A stretch of DNA of 13,393 bases from Porphyromonadaceae bacterium UBA2720 (GCA_002353885.1 DEKO01000210.1:7917-21309); one strand, 5' to 3'; positions 1 through 9,397 are shown, numbered from the stretch's first letter. Numbers and translations: made by a program. Notes: generated by a model not told the origin, from the sequence alone.

Positions 1-294
1 TTCATCTACTACTTCCTGCGCTATGGCTTCAGTCCGAAGAAGATTTTCCTGCTGGCCCAGCGCGCCTTCTGCACGCCTTCCGTGATCGATGGCAAGGAGG
101 TGCTCTATACGGAGGACGTGGTGAAGAAATGGTTGACCACCTTCTGTCGTCGCTTCTTCAACCAGCAGTTCAAGCGCTCCTGTCTGCCCGATGGGCCCAA
201 GGTGGGCAGTGTGTCGCTCTCGCCTCGAGGTGATTGGCGTATGCCAAGCGATGCTACTGCAGCTCTATGGCTTGAGAATTTAGAATCAAGATAG
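1..294 (+). CDS. nadE: Glutamine-dependent NAD+ synthetase, C-terminal end (partial, 5' truncated)
   Basis: This is the last 97 codons of a gene that begins before the window; the frame is open from base 1 and stops at TAG 292-294. The enzyme makes NAD+ from nicotinic acid adenine dinucleotide, ATP and glutamine-derived ammonia in the cytoplasm, the last step of NAD synthesis. The visible part holds the very conserved end of the synthetase domain: an FLRYGFSPKK segment near the window start, then RRFFNQQFKRSCLPDGPKVG and SLSPRGDWRMPSD, which I recognise from Bacteroidota NadE proteins. The glutaminase domain and the ATP-binding SGGxDS loop would lie upstream and cannot be checked. The protein ends about 12 residues after the last conserved motif, as expected for the family, so the 3' end looks intact. 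Confidence 0.92.
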   Translation, partial: FIYYFLRYGFSPKKIFLLAQRAFCTPSVIDGKEVLYTEDVVKKWLTTFCRRFFNQQFKRSCLPDGPKVGSVSLSPRGDWRMPSDATAALWLENLESR

Positions 295-379
295 GCTGTT
301 TTATCGTCCAAAGATTTGTGGTCATACAGAAACACAACACTTCAAAATTCTAGATTTTTAATTAGTCGAACAAAGACTG
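295..379. other. Short AT-rich intergenic gap between nadE and tamB
   Basis: 85 bp with no gene. I looked for the Bacteroidota promoter pattern. TAGATTTT at 351-358 matches the -7 box at all fixed positions but the last; however, no TTTG lies 19-21 bp upstream (the nearest, 315-318, is 32 bp away). The same bases form a weak A/T palindrome (344-358, centred on TCTAGA). No GC-rich hairpin marks a nadE terminator. A promoter for the tamB cluster may lie here but the sequence does not settle it. Confidence 0.4.
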
Positions 380-3300
380 ATGAACAAGGTCGCCCGATAT
401 GTCTATAATCCCATCCGCACCATCCTGGTCACGACTCTGATTGTTGTGGTCGTGGTGTTTGCTGGTCTGTATCTTGCTCTGTCGTTGCCGGCCGTGCAAA
501 ACAAGGTGCGTGCTGAGGGCGAAAAGGCATTGAGCGAATATTTGGGTACGCCTGTCAGCATCGGACGGGTGAGCATCGAACCGTTTGATCAGGTCACACT
601 CAATGATGTGCTGGTACCTGACCTGAATGGCGACTCCATGCTTGTTGTCGACAAGTTGGGTGCTGGCATTAGTCTGTTTGACCTAATTTCGAGGCAGAAG
701 ATTGTATTGACCTATGCTGAGCTTGTGGGGATGCATGCGCACATCACACGTCCCGACAAGCGCAGCGACACCAACCTGCAGTTCATCATCGATCGGCTCA
801 AACCCAAAGGCGACCAGCCTCCCAAGCCTTTCGACTTAGAGATTCGCAATGTGGTCATCCGCAAGTGTGACCTAAGTTATGATGTACTGGATCAGCAACA
901 GAAGCCCGACCGTTTTGATCCCAACCACATACATGTAGCCAATCTTCGAGCCGATGTGTCATTGCCGCGGCTCAAGAACGATGACTTTGACATCGAAATC
1001 AAGCGTATGTCAATGGCTGAGCGCAGTGGGCTTTCAATCAAGCATTTTGCCTCGCATGTAACAATCACGCAGCAGCAACTTGATATCAAGAACATACAAC
1101 TTGAGTTGCCCAACTCGAGCATCAATTTGGGCGACATCGAGCTCCATTACTCAGCGCTCAACCAACTGGGCAAGGAACTGCCCAAGATGTCGCATCAACT
1201 GAACATCGACACAAGCACCATCACTCCGAGCGACCTCAAGGCATTAGCTCCAATGTTGGCAAAGTTTGACCAACCGCTGACACTCAACGCCTCTGTTCGT
1301 GGCAATGCCGATTTTGTCGATGTGGCTTTCCTCAAGCTTCATGACCAGAACAGTCAGGTCAGACTCAACCTCACTGGTTCTGCTTCAGGTCTGAAAAATG
1401 TGAATTCACTGTCATTTGATGTGCCTCAACTCGACCTGAGAGTCGATAAGGCAACGCTGGGGCAGCTGACCGATGCGTTGCCGTCTATATCGCCACAGGT
1501 GAGAGACCTGCTTGCACGGTGTGAGACACTTGAAGTCGATGCGGCTGTGTCGGGCACTAAAGGGCATATCAACATTGATGGCGACATTGCGACAGGAGTG
1601 GGGCAGTTGGCTGTTAGTGCAGACGCTATCAAAAGCCATGATGGGGCCTTGGCTGTTCAGGGGCATGTGGCATCGCCGCAGTTCAATCTGGGACATCTTA
1701 TCGCCAAGCAAGATATCATCGGCAGCCTTGCCATGGATGCTGATGTTGATGTGAAAGTGCGTGGTAAGGATGTGTCGGGCAACCTCGATGGTCATTTTGA
1801 TTTCATTGAGCTCAAAGGGGTGCGTTATCACGATATTACTGCCAATGTCACAGCCGATGGCAACACCTACGAGGGCACTCTGGCGATCAATGACCCGATA
1901 GGCAAAGTGTCAGTTGAAGGCAAAGCTTCCCTGGCTGGCGAGCAGACGCAGATTGACTTTGTGGCCGAAGCCAATCAACTGCAGCTGAAACGATTGCCAT
2001 CGATGGGCAAGTCACCCATCGACATGATTTCGCTCAGCGCCAGTGGTTCATTCCAGGGCAATCGCCTCGACCGTGCTACTGGCTCGGTCGAAATCAGCGA
2101 CATCAATCTGACCAAAGGCAATGAGACCCTCGCCATCGATCACATAACCATCGATGCTGACAATGCCCATTCGCCACAGAACATTACCTTGCGATCGCCC
2201 TTTATCGATGCCGATGTTCAAGGGTCTTATGACTTTGCCACGCTCGTGCCTTCGGTCAAGACAATGCTCTCTGAGACTTTCCCACAACTCTTCGGGGCAT
2301 ACAACCGCATCTACCGTGGCAAGCGCCCCAATGATGTTGATTTTCACGTGGTTGTCAATCCCAGTGACGAGTTGCAAGCATTTGTCAACTTGCCCGTTAA
2401 AGTGCTCTATAAGACAACACTTGACGGTCATCTCAATGAGACTGACCACAGCTTTGATGTCCGCGTCAACGCACCTTACCTACTGCAAGGCAAGAAGAAT
2501 ATCATCGAGCAAACCACACTCACGGCTGTGCTCGACAGTGTCACTCATCGCATGATAGTCGATGCGCACACTACCTTGCCGTCCAAGAAGGGTAAAATCC
2601 ACATTGACATCAATGCGCATGGGCGTAATGATTCGCTGGCCACTAATCTGGCATGGAAAGTCGACCGTGAGCGTGATTTCTCGGGCAATTTCAATCTTTC
2701 GGGTGCATTGTCGCGCAATGCCGATCGCAAGATATGTGCTGATATTGATGTCAATCCCTCGAAGCTGGTGTTTAACGACACGGCATGGATGGTGCAACCG
2801 GGAAAAGTGGACATTGATGGTGATGTAATCACAGTATCGAACTTGGCTGGACAGTGCGATAAACAGTTTATTCGCATCAACGGGCGGGCATCGCATGATC
2901 CTAGCGATGAACTAAAGCTGCAGCTCAACGATGTGAGTCTCGACTATATCTTTGAGACATTAAACATCGACAATGTGGTCTTTGGCGGTCGGGCAACGGG
3001 TGACTTTTATGCCAGCGATTTGTTCTCAAAGGCTCCAAGATTACTGACAACAGGGCTGCATGTCGACAACTTGGCCTACAATCACGCGGTCATGGGCGAT
3101 GCCGACATTCAGAGTAAATGGCTCAACGAGGAGAAGGGAGTATTGCTCAAAGCCGATCTCAAGCAGAAGAATGGATGCCACTCCATCATTGATGGTGGCA
3201 TCTACATCGCAGCCGACTCGCTCTATCTTGACTTCCAGGCCGAACGGGCCAACATTGCCTTCATGAAGCCCTTCATGCAAGCCTTCACAAGCGATGTCCA

Positions 3301-4924
3301 GGGAGAGGTGTCGGGGCACGCAGTGCTGTTGGGCAACTTCCACGACATCAACCTCTATGGTGACATCCTTGCCGATAGCTTGCGCTTCAAGATTGACTAC
3401 ACCAATGTCTACTACACCTGTGCCGGCGACTCGGTGCACATGGTGCCCAATCTCATCACTTTCAACGATGTGCGCATACACGATCGCGATGGGCATGAGG
3501 CACGCATGGACGGATGGCTCAAGCACGACTGCTTCCACAAGCCTGTGTTCAATTTTGCTATTACTGGCGCCGACAACCTGTTATGCTACGACACCAGTGC
3601 CAAGGATAACCCAGTGTGGTATGGCACAGTTTATGGCAATGGGGCTGCTTTTGTCACGGGCGAGCCTGGAGTGGTTGACATCAAGGTGAATATGGAGACG
3701 GCTCGGCGCAGTCGCTTCACTTTTGTGTTGAGCGATGCCGAGGAGGCCAGCGAGTATAATTTCATCACCTTCCACGATCGAGACCAGAAGAACCTGCCGC
3801 CGGTGGTCGAGACGGTGCAAGACACTGTGCCCGAGATAGTGAGGCAGCTCACCCAGCAGGTGCAGAAGAGTGAGGAAAGTGTGCCTACCCACTACAACAT
3901 CGACCTGCAGGGCGACATCACACCCGAGGCGCAGCTGGTTATTGTCATGGATCCTGTTGGGGGCGACCAAATCAAAGCTACTGGTAGTGGCAACCTGCGC
4001 ATGACTTATAATGACGCTGACGAGATGACGATGTTTGGCAAGTATGTCCTTGATAAAGGCAATTACAACTTTACACTCCAGGACATCATCATCAAGGACT
4101 TCACCATCAAGGACGGATCGTCAATCAGCTTCCAGGGCGATCCCTATGCGGCCGTGCTTGACATCGAGGCAGTCTATTCGCTCAATGCCAATATTCGTGA
4201 CCTGGACGAGTCGTTTGCCAACGACAAGGAAATCAATCGCACCAATGTGCCAGTGCATGCCTTGCTGCGAGCCAAGGGCCCCATGAGCCAGCCCGATATC
4301 TCGTTTGACCTTGAGTTCCCAACGCTCGCCACCGACGCTTACCGCAAGGTGCGCAGCATCATCAGCACCGACGAGATGATGAACCAGCAGATTGTCTATC
4401 TTTTGGCGCTCAATCGCTTCTATACACCCGATTACACCAATGCCACTCGCAGCAACAACGAACTGACTTCGGTGGCATCAAGCACATTGTCGTCGCATCT
4501 GACCAACCTGCTGGGTAAGATGAGCGACAAGTGGAGCATCTCGCCAAACTTCCGAAGCAACAAGGGTGACTTCAGCGACATGGAGGTCGATTTGGCCTTG
4601 TCCAGCCAATTGCTCAACAACCGATTGCTGTTCAATGGCAACTTTGGATATCGCGACAACACCTACAATACCCGCAACAGCAACTTTATCGGTGACTTTG
4701 ACATCGAGTATCTGCTCAATAGCAAAGGCACGTTGCGGCTCAAGGCTTACAACCACTTCAACGACCAGAACTACTATGTGCGCAACGCGTTGACCACACA
4801 GGGTGTGGGCATCGTGTGGAAGCACGACTTTAACCACCCATTCGACTTCCTGCGTCGTAACAAGGCAAACAACGACTCTTTGCCCCAAGACACAACCAAG
4901 CTTAAAACAGTTGCAACACCATGA
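380..4924 (+). CDS. tamB: Translocation/assembly module protein TamB (DUF490 family, AsmA-like)
   Basis: A 1514-residue envelope protein. One N-terminal membrane segment (about residues 14-35, a run of Ile/Val/Leu after a basic start) would anchor it in the inner membrane. The rest is a very long beta-rich stretch of short repeating strands, as in AsmA/TamB/YhdP proteins, which form a hydrophobic groove across the periplasm. The last ~360 residues (about 1150-1514) look like the conserved TamB domain, including a VMDPVGGDQIKATGSGNL segment near 1190 and barrel-like strands close to the end. The family is linked to phospholipid transport to the outer membrane and, with TamA, to insertion of outer-membrane proteins; Bacteroidota often have TamL instead of TamA. 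Length is normal for Bacteroidota. The stop overlaps the next start (ATGA 4921-4924), implying translational coupling. The exact cargo is not shown by the sequence. Confidence 0.93.
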   Translation: MNKVARYVYNPIRTILVTTLIVVVVVFAGLYLALSLPAVQNKVRAEGEKALSEYLGTPVSIGRVSIEPFDQVTLNDVLVPDLNGDSMLVVDKLGAGISLFDLISRQKIVLTYAELVGMHAHITRPDKRSDTNLQFIIDRLKPKGDQPPKPFDLEIRNVVIRKCDLSYDVLDQQQKPDRFDPNHIHVANLRADVSLPRLKNDDFDIEIKRMSMAERSGLSIKHFASHVTITQQQLDIKNIQLELPNSSINLGDIELHYSALNQLGKELPKMSHQLNIDTSTITPSDLKALAPMLAKFDQPLTLNASVRGNADFVDVAFLKLHDQNSQVRLNLTGSASGLKNVNSLSFDVPQLDLRVDKATLGQLTDALPSISPQVRDLLARCETLEVDAAVSGTKGHINIDGDIATGVGQLAVSADAIKSHDGALAVQGHVASPQFNLGHLIAKQDIIGSLAMDADVDVKVRGKDVSGNLDGHFDFIELKGVRYHDITANVTADGNTYEGTLAINDPIGKVSVEGKASLAGEQTQIDFVAEANQLQLKRLPSMGKSPIDMISLSASGSFQGNRLDRATGSVEISDINLTKGNETLAIDHITIDADNAHSPQNITLRSPFIDADVQGSYDFATLVPSVKTMLSETFPQLFGAYNRIYRGKRPNDVDFHVVVNPSDELQAFVNLPVKVLYKTTLDGHLNETDHSFDVRVNAPYLLQGKKNIIEQTTLTAVLDSVTHRMIVDAHTTLPSKKGKIHIDINAHGRNDSLATNLAWKVDRERDFSGNFNLSGALSRNADRKICADIDVNPSKLVFNDTAWMVQPGKVDIDGDVITVSNLAGQCDKQFIRINGRASHDPSDELKLQLNDVSLDYIFETLNIDNVVFGGRATGDFYASDLFSKAPRLLTTGLHVDNLAYNHAVMGDADIQSKWLNEEKGVLLKADLKQKNGCHSIIDGGIYIAADSLYLDFQAERANIAFMKPFMQAFTSDVQGEVSGHAVLLGNFHDINLYGDILADSLRFKIDYTNVYYTCAGDSVHMVPNLITFNDVRIHDRDGHEARMDGWLKHDCFHKPVFNFAITGADNLLCYDTSAKDNPVWYGTVYGNGAAFVTGEPGVVDIKVNMETARRSRFTFVLSDAEEASEYNFITFHDRDQKNLPPVVETVQDTVPEIVRQLTQQVQKSEESVPTHYNIDLQGDITPEAQLVIVMDPVGGDQIKATGSGNLRMTYNDADEMTMFGKYVLDKGNYNFTLQDIIIKDFTIKDGSSISFQGDPYAAVLDIEAVYSLNANIRDLDESFANDKEINRTNVPVHALLRAKGPMSQPDISFDLEFPTLATDAYRKVRSIISTDEMMNQQIVYLLALNRFYTPDYTNATRSNNELTSVASSTLSSHLTNLLGKMSDKWSISPNFRSNKGDFSDMEVDLALSSQLLNNRLLFNGNFGYRDNTYNTRNSNFIGDFDIEYLLNSKGTLRLKAYNHFNDQNYYVRNALTTQGVGIVWKHDFNHPFDFLRRNKANNDSLPQDTTKLKTVATP

Positions 4925-6012
4925 AGAGATTGATGCTCATACTGCTAACACTTGTTGTCGTCGGCATGTGCTGGGGACAGGAGCAGTGCGACACCATCGC
5001 TGCCAGCAAGAATTGGAAAGACGAGATCAAGCGACTCCACATCGATATCAACGACACCATCACGCAATATCCCAAGTTCATCAAGACTGTTTACAGCACT
5101 GCTCGATGGGTTAAGAAAGCCCTTTACACCTACGACACAGCTTATGTTGAGGGATTTGACAACAAATGGCGCTTCACACTCAAGACCAACAACTGGTTTG
5201 ACACCTACACAGGACATCTGGGTGACAAGAAGATGTCCATCGGCATGTCATCTAACATTACCACAAAGTTTGGTGCCCACATCTCCTACAAGGGCATTGG
5301 ACTCGGCTATATGCTCAATCTCAAAGATGTTTTCACTGGTGGACGACTCGACAACCGGCGATGGGATGGATCAATCAACACCTCACGCATCTCGGTCGAG
5401 TGGTATTATACCAAGGACCGCAGCGATATCAACATCCACCGCTTGGGAAGCTTTGGCAAGAACCGATGGCGCACCTATACGTTTCAGGGGCTGTCACGCG
5501 AGGCCTATGGAGCTTACATTTATTACTTTTTTAACCATAGCCACTACTGCCAGTCGGCAGCCTATGGCATCTCGAGGCATCAGCGGCGCAGTGCGGGCTC
5601 ATTCATCCTGGGCTTGCATGCCAATCATCAGGACATCTCGATGGACTTTGATTGGCTCAGCGAGGAAATGAAACAATATCTGCCCGACTCGCTGCGCGAC
5701 TATCGTTTTACATATCGCGACTACAGTGTCCTTGTCGGTTACGGATATAGCTGGGTGCCGCATCGCCGATGGTTGGTCAATGTCACGGCCATACCCTGTC
5801 TGGGACTGAGGCACTCGCATCCCACCAACATGGAGGGTGACAAATGGATGCTCTCGACCAACATTCGGTTCAAGATTGCCCTGGTGCTCAACCGCAAGAA
5901 ATGGTCCTATGGACTAAATTTTATCAGTGATGGACATTGGTATCGAAGTAGCCGCAATAGTTTCTTTAATTCCAGCCAAGATATCAACATTTCGGTCGGA
6001 TTCCGATTATGA
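4921..6012 (+). CDS. DUF4421 domain-containing protein, predicted outer-membrane beta-barrel
   Basis: A 363-residue protein that I assign to DUF4421, a family found in Bacteroidota and without a known function. Residues 1-19 form a signal peptide (KR, then a Leu/Val core, likely cut after the Gly of CWG); no proper lipobox precedes the Cys. The mature part has a short helical leader and then many alternating aromatic/polar strands rich in Tyr, Trp and Gly. It ends in a strand closing with ISVGFRL, the kind of C-terminal strand ending in a hydrophobic residue seen in outer-membrane barrels. This suggests, but does not prove, an outer-membrane barrel. Its start codon lies inside the tamB stop overlap, and its own stop overlaps the helicase start (ATGA 6009-6012). 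The coupling with tamB makes a partner or client of TamB a reasonable guess. Confidence 0.8.
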   Translation: MKRLMLILLTLVVVGMCWGQEQCDTIAASKNWKDEIKRLHIDINDTITQYPKFIKTVYSTARWVKKALYTYDTAYVEGFDNKWRFTLKTNNWFDTYTGHLGDKKMSIGMSSNITTKFGAHISYKGIGLGYMLNLKDVFTGGRLDNRRWDGSINTSRISVEWYYTKDRSDINIHRLGSFGKNRWRTYTFQGLSREAYGAYIYYFFNHSHYCQSAAYGISRHQRRSAGSFILGLHANHQDISMDFDWLSEEMKQYLPDSLRDYRFTYRDYSVLVGYGYSWVPHRRWLVNVTAIPCLGLRHSHPTNMEGDKWMLSTNIRFKIALVLNRKKWSYGLNFISDGHWYRSSRNSFFNSSQDINISVGFRL

Positions 6013-8585
6013 GCACGACTAAAACTTATGACAGCGAGCAGATGCAAGCCATCGAGGCACAGGGTGGAAGCTACCTGGTACTGGCCCCTCCGGGCTGTGG
6101 CAAGACCGACATTCTGTCCGAGCGAGTGCTCCGTGCGCGTGCCAGTGGAGTGCCCGATGAACAAATCTTGTGCCTGACGTTCACCAACCGAGCGTCGCGA
6201 GGCATGCGCGACAGGGTTCGGCTGAAGCTGGCTGGTGAACCTTGCAACATCTTTGTGGGAAATGTCCACCGCTACTGTTCGCATCTGTTGTGGGACAACA
6301 ACCTCGTCAGCGAGAGCACTGCCATCATCGATGATGATGAGATTGCTGACCTGCTGCTGGCTTGGGGGCCATCGTTTTTCCTTAACAACAAGGGCAATGT
6401 CAACCGTGGAGCCATCACGCTCGTATCGCAGATGGATGCATATTTTGCTCAACGCGAGCTGGGGCATCCAGCAGGAGCGATCTTTTTGCCATCAAACATC
6501 TTCGAGGCTCATTATCGCATTGCTCAGACGGCCGACTTTGACTACAATCGTGTGTCGCAAGATAACATTGTGCATTATGCTCTGCGATTCAGGCACTACA
6601 AGCAGGAGAACAACTTCATCACATTCAGCGATATCCTGATTAGGGCCTATGAGGCGTTGCGTCATGATACAACACATGCCTTTAAGCGTTACAGCTGGAT
6701 TCAAGTCGATGAGGTGCAGGACCTCAATGCGCTGCAGATGGCCATTATCGACCTCCTGCTTGACACCAGTGGCGACTATACTGCCATGTATCTGGGCGAC
6801 GAGCAGCAGGCCATCTTCTCGTTTCTTGGTGCCAAACTTGAGCAGCTTGACCTGCTCAAGCAACGATGTGCGGGTCACATTCTCACGCTAGGCACGAACT
6901 ACCGCTCGCCGCAGTATCTGTTGGACGTGTTCAACACCTACGCTCAACACGAACTAGATGTCGACCCAGCCATCTTGCCGCATTCGTCCGGAGGTGTTGA
7001 ACAAGATAAGTTTGACCTCATTCTCACGGGAAATGACACAATTGATGACCAGGACAAGCGTGTGAGCCGCATGATTGATTACTACCGCAGCAAGGGTGAC
7101 AATGAGCGTGTGGCCTTGCTCGTGCCCACTAATGCCGTGGCCGACCGCGTCAGCCACAAACTTGACAATCTGGGCATCAAGCACTTTAAGATTTCGGGCA
7201 CCGACATGTTCAAGAGTCGTGATTACAGGGCACTGGCTGCGTTTTTCTGCGTGTGCACCAACGACTTCAACCGCATGGCATGGGCTCGACTGCTCTATGG
7301 CATCGGGGCACTGCCCACAACCATCGAGGCCCAGCAATTTGTGACAAGGCTCAAGCGACTGATGATGACGCCGACTGATCTGTTCAAACCGCAGACCTAC
7401 TTACAGCGTTTTGTCGAAGCCTATGACACACAGGAGATTGTCATGTTCGACACTGAGACGACAGGGCTTGACATCTTGCATGATGACATTGTGCAGATTG
7501 CTGCCTTCAAGGTGCGTCATGGGCAGCGGGTCGATGGCAGCGACTTCAACATCTTCTTGCACACCGACAGGCCTATACCTACACATCTGGGCGAGCTGGT
7601 CAACCCGCTCGTCGAGGCTTATGCCAGCAATCCACACTATGAACGTGCTCAGGGACTGCAACACTTCCTCGACTACATCGGCGACTGCCCATTGCTGGGG
7701 CATAATGTCAACTATGACTATCGCATCCTTCAAGCTAATGTCGAACGTACACTGCACAAGCATGTGACCTACCAGTGCTATGACTCGCTCCATCTGGCCA
7801 AGTGCGTCAATCCCGACCTGCGAATGTACAAGTTGGCTTACTTGATCAAGGCGCTGGGATTGGAAGGCAAGAACTCACATCTTGCCGACGAGGACATTGC
7901 GGCCACCAAGGCGCTGGTCGACTACTGCTATCAGTGCTCAAAGGCCATGTTGCCCTTGCAGCGGCAATTCTGTGATGAACATGCCGATGTTATCGAGCGT
8001 ATGCGGCCGCTAGGTGAGTTGATTGACCGTTTGCAGCAGCGGCTGTTTTTGTCCACCTCTGTTATGGGCCGTAACATCTCTGATGAGTTTCGTGACATTC
8101 ACTGTCAACTTGTCGACAAGAAACTGATCAAACCTTTAGGCGACAAGTTTGATATTTTCATGCAATATATTGATGCCGAGTGGGGTGAGAACGAGCAAAT
8201 CCACACACTCTACGATCAAATATGTTTCCATGTCAATGACATGACTGCAACCATTAACGAGGGAGACCTGGTCAACAGTGAGGGTTTGATCACCGACCAT
8301 GTCTTCATCATGACTGTGCACAAGGGCAAGGGACTGGAGTTTGACAATGTCGTTGTGCTCGATGCCAACGATGATGTCTATCCCTTCTTCATGGTCAATA
8401 AGATTTTGCGCAATCCACAACGTTACTCTGCCCGGCAAGTACATCAGGCCGAACAGGAGCGCCGTGAGGATGCGCGCAAGTTTTATGTCGCCATATCGCG
8501 GGCCAAGCGTCGACTTTGTGTCAGCTATGTCGAGACCGTCACACCATTCATGCAGTCGATTGCTACGTATTTCTTTGGACATTAA
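6009..8585 (+). CDS. UvrD/Rep-type (SF1A) DNA helicase with an internal DEDDh (DnaQ-like) 3'-5' exonuclease domain
   Basis: An 858-residue cytoplasmic DNA enzyme. Helicase motifs appear in order: Q-motif region DSEQMQAI (8-15), Walker A APPGCGKT (26-33), motif Ia LTFTNRAS (56-63), VHRYCSHLL (86-94), motif II VDEVQDLN (233-240), motif III GDEQQAIFSFLGA (263-275), motif IV TNYRSP (296-301), motif V VHKGKGLEFD (770-779) and motif VI YVAISRAKRR (826-835). Between IV and V, at about 475-645, lies a full DEDDh exonuclease: Exo I FDTETTGLD (D481, E483), Exo II GHNVNYD (D570) and Exo III with H624 and D629. All ATPase and nuclease residues seem present, so both activities are likely. UvrD and PcrA carry the 2B subdomain in this interval; here the exonuclease replaces it or is added to it. 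A role in DNA repair or end processing is inferred. The start overlaps the previous stop. I know of no established gene name. Confidence 0.93.
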   Translation: MSTTKTYDSEQMQAIEAQGGSYLVLAPPGCGKTDILSERVLRARASGVPDEQILCLTFTNRASRGMRDRVRLKLAGEPCNIFVGNVHRYCSHLLWDNNLVSESTAIIDDDEIADLLLAWGPSFFLNNKGNVNRGAITLVSQMDAYFAQRELGHPAGAIFLPSNIFEAHYRIAQTADFDYNRVSQDNIVHYALRFRHYKQENNFITFSDILIRAYEALRHDTTHAFKRYSWIQVDEVQDLNALQMAIIDLLLDTSGDYTAMYLGDEQQAIFSFLGAKLEQLDLLKQRCAGHILTLGTNYRSPQYLLDVFNTYAQHELDVDPAILPHSSGGVEQDKFDLILTGNDTIDDQDKRVSRMIDYYRSKGDNERVALLVPTNAVADRVSHKLDNLGIKHFKISGTDMFKSRDYRALAAFFCVCTNDFNRMAWARLLYGIGALPTTIEAQQFVTRLKRLMMTPTDLFKPQTYLQRFVEAYDTQEIVMFDTETTGLDILHDDIVQIAAFKVRHGQRVDGSDFNIFLHTDRPIPTHLGELVNPLVEAYASNPHYERAQGLQHFLDYIGDCPLLGHNVNYDYRILQANVERTLHKHVTYQCYDSLHLAKCVNPDLRMYKLAYLIKALGLEGKNSHLADEDIAATKALVDYCYQCSKAMLPLQRQFCDEHADVIERMRPLGELIDRLQQRLFLSTSVMGRNISDEFRDIHCQLVDKKLIKPLGDKFDIFMQYIDAEWGENEQIHTLYDQICFHVNDMTATINEGDLVNSEGLITDHVFIMTVHKGKGLEFDNVVVLDANDDVYPFFMVNKILRNPQRYSARQVHQAEQERREDARKFYVAISRAKRRLCVSYVETVTPFMQSIATYFFGH

Positions 8586-8614
8586 CACACCTTTGTATAA
8601 AACACTGAAGAGAA

Positions 8615-9397
8615 ATGATCAAGCATCTCTTTCTATATGTCACGCTGCTGCTGGCCTGTGTCAATGTCCAGGCGCAGACCGACTGGCTCAGACTGGCTTC
8701 AGGGCTGTTGAAGGCAGGCCAGGCCGCTACCATCATCGACGAGGACTTGGCCGAGACGGTGCGAGAGGCGGTTGCCCAGATGGACAAGACGAACAAGGTG
8801 GCTAGTGCCAGCAATACCTATGCCAAGCGACTCAAGCGACTCACCCGTGGCATGACCAGTGCCGATGGCATCAAATTCAATTTCAAGGTCTACATCACCA
8901 GCGAGGCTAATGCTTTCGCTTGTCCCGACGGCAGTGTGCGTGTGTTTTCTGGACTGATGGACATGCTCGATGACAACGAATTATTGGGTGTCATCGGTCA
9001 TGAGATAGGTCATGTGGCTTTGCGGCACAGCAAGAAGGCATGGCGAAGCGCACTGTTGCGCAGTGCGGCGTCCGATGTCATCGGTTCGCGCAGCAGCACC
9101 TGGGCGGCGGTATCCGATTCTTTTCTGGGCGATATCAGCAGTGTGGCACTCTCGGCCAAGCATTCGCGATTTCATGAGTCACAAGCCGACGACTATGGCT
9201 ACGACTTCCTCAAGCTGTCGGGCAAGAACCCATGGGCTATGGGTCTGGCATTTAAGAAACTCAAAAAAATTTCGGAGGACAAGAGCAGCAAAAAGGTAGC
9301 TAAATTGCTCGAAGCATTCTCATCACATCCCGACTTTGACAGTCGCATCCAGCACATGCGCGATCGTGCCAGAAGTGACGGATTCGTCACCAATTGA
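8615..9397 (+). CDS. M48 family zinc metalloprotease, exported
   Basis: A 260-residue peptidase of the M48 family (relatives: E. coli LoiP, YcaL, BepA), which degrade misfolded envelope proteins. The zinc site HEIGH is at residues 129-133, with the expected downstream glutamate at E188 in HESQADDYGYDF. The typical tail SSHPDFDSRIQHM follows at 236-248. A signal peptide covers residues 1-20, most simply cut after VQA. An LLAC at 12-15 also fits a lipobox, but a 14-residue lipoprotein signal would be short, so a lipoprotein is possible rather than favoured. There is no TPR domain, unlike BepA. The ATG at 8615 follows a purine-rich GAAGAGAA. It lies 29 bp after the helicase stop on the same strand with no visible promoter, so it is probably the last gene of the tamB transcript. 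Substrates are unknown. Confidence 0.92.
   Translation: MIKHLFLYVTLLLACVNVQAQTDWLRLASGLLKAGQAATIIDEDLAETVREAVAQMDKTNKVASASNTYAKRLKRLTRGMTSADGIKFNFKVYITSEANAFACPDGSVRVFSGLMDMLDDNELLGVIGHEIGHVALRHSKKAWRSALLRSAASDVIGSRSSTWAAVSDSFLGDISSVALSAKHSRFHESQADDYGYDFLKLSGKNPWAMGLAFKKLKKISEDKSSKKVAKLLEAFSSHPDFDSRIQHMRDRARSDGFVTN
9375..9390 (+). terminator. Perfect 6-bp hairpin at the end of the M48 gene, possible transcription end
   Basis: GTGACG (9375-9380) and CGTCAC (9385-9390) pair perfectly around a GATT loop, overlapping the last codons of the protease gene. A second, AT-only hairpin (AACAAT 9403-9408 with ATTGTT 9417-9422) follows closely. Neither is followed by a clean run of T, so this is a weak terminator candidate. 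Its place between the cluster and the separate lysA promoter supports the idea. Confidence 0.3.

Noticed and set aside
5907..6467. A 186-codon minus-strand frame across the DUF4421/helicase junction
   Set aside because: It runs opposite conserved helicase motifs and the ATGA junction, and shows no motif of its own.
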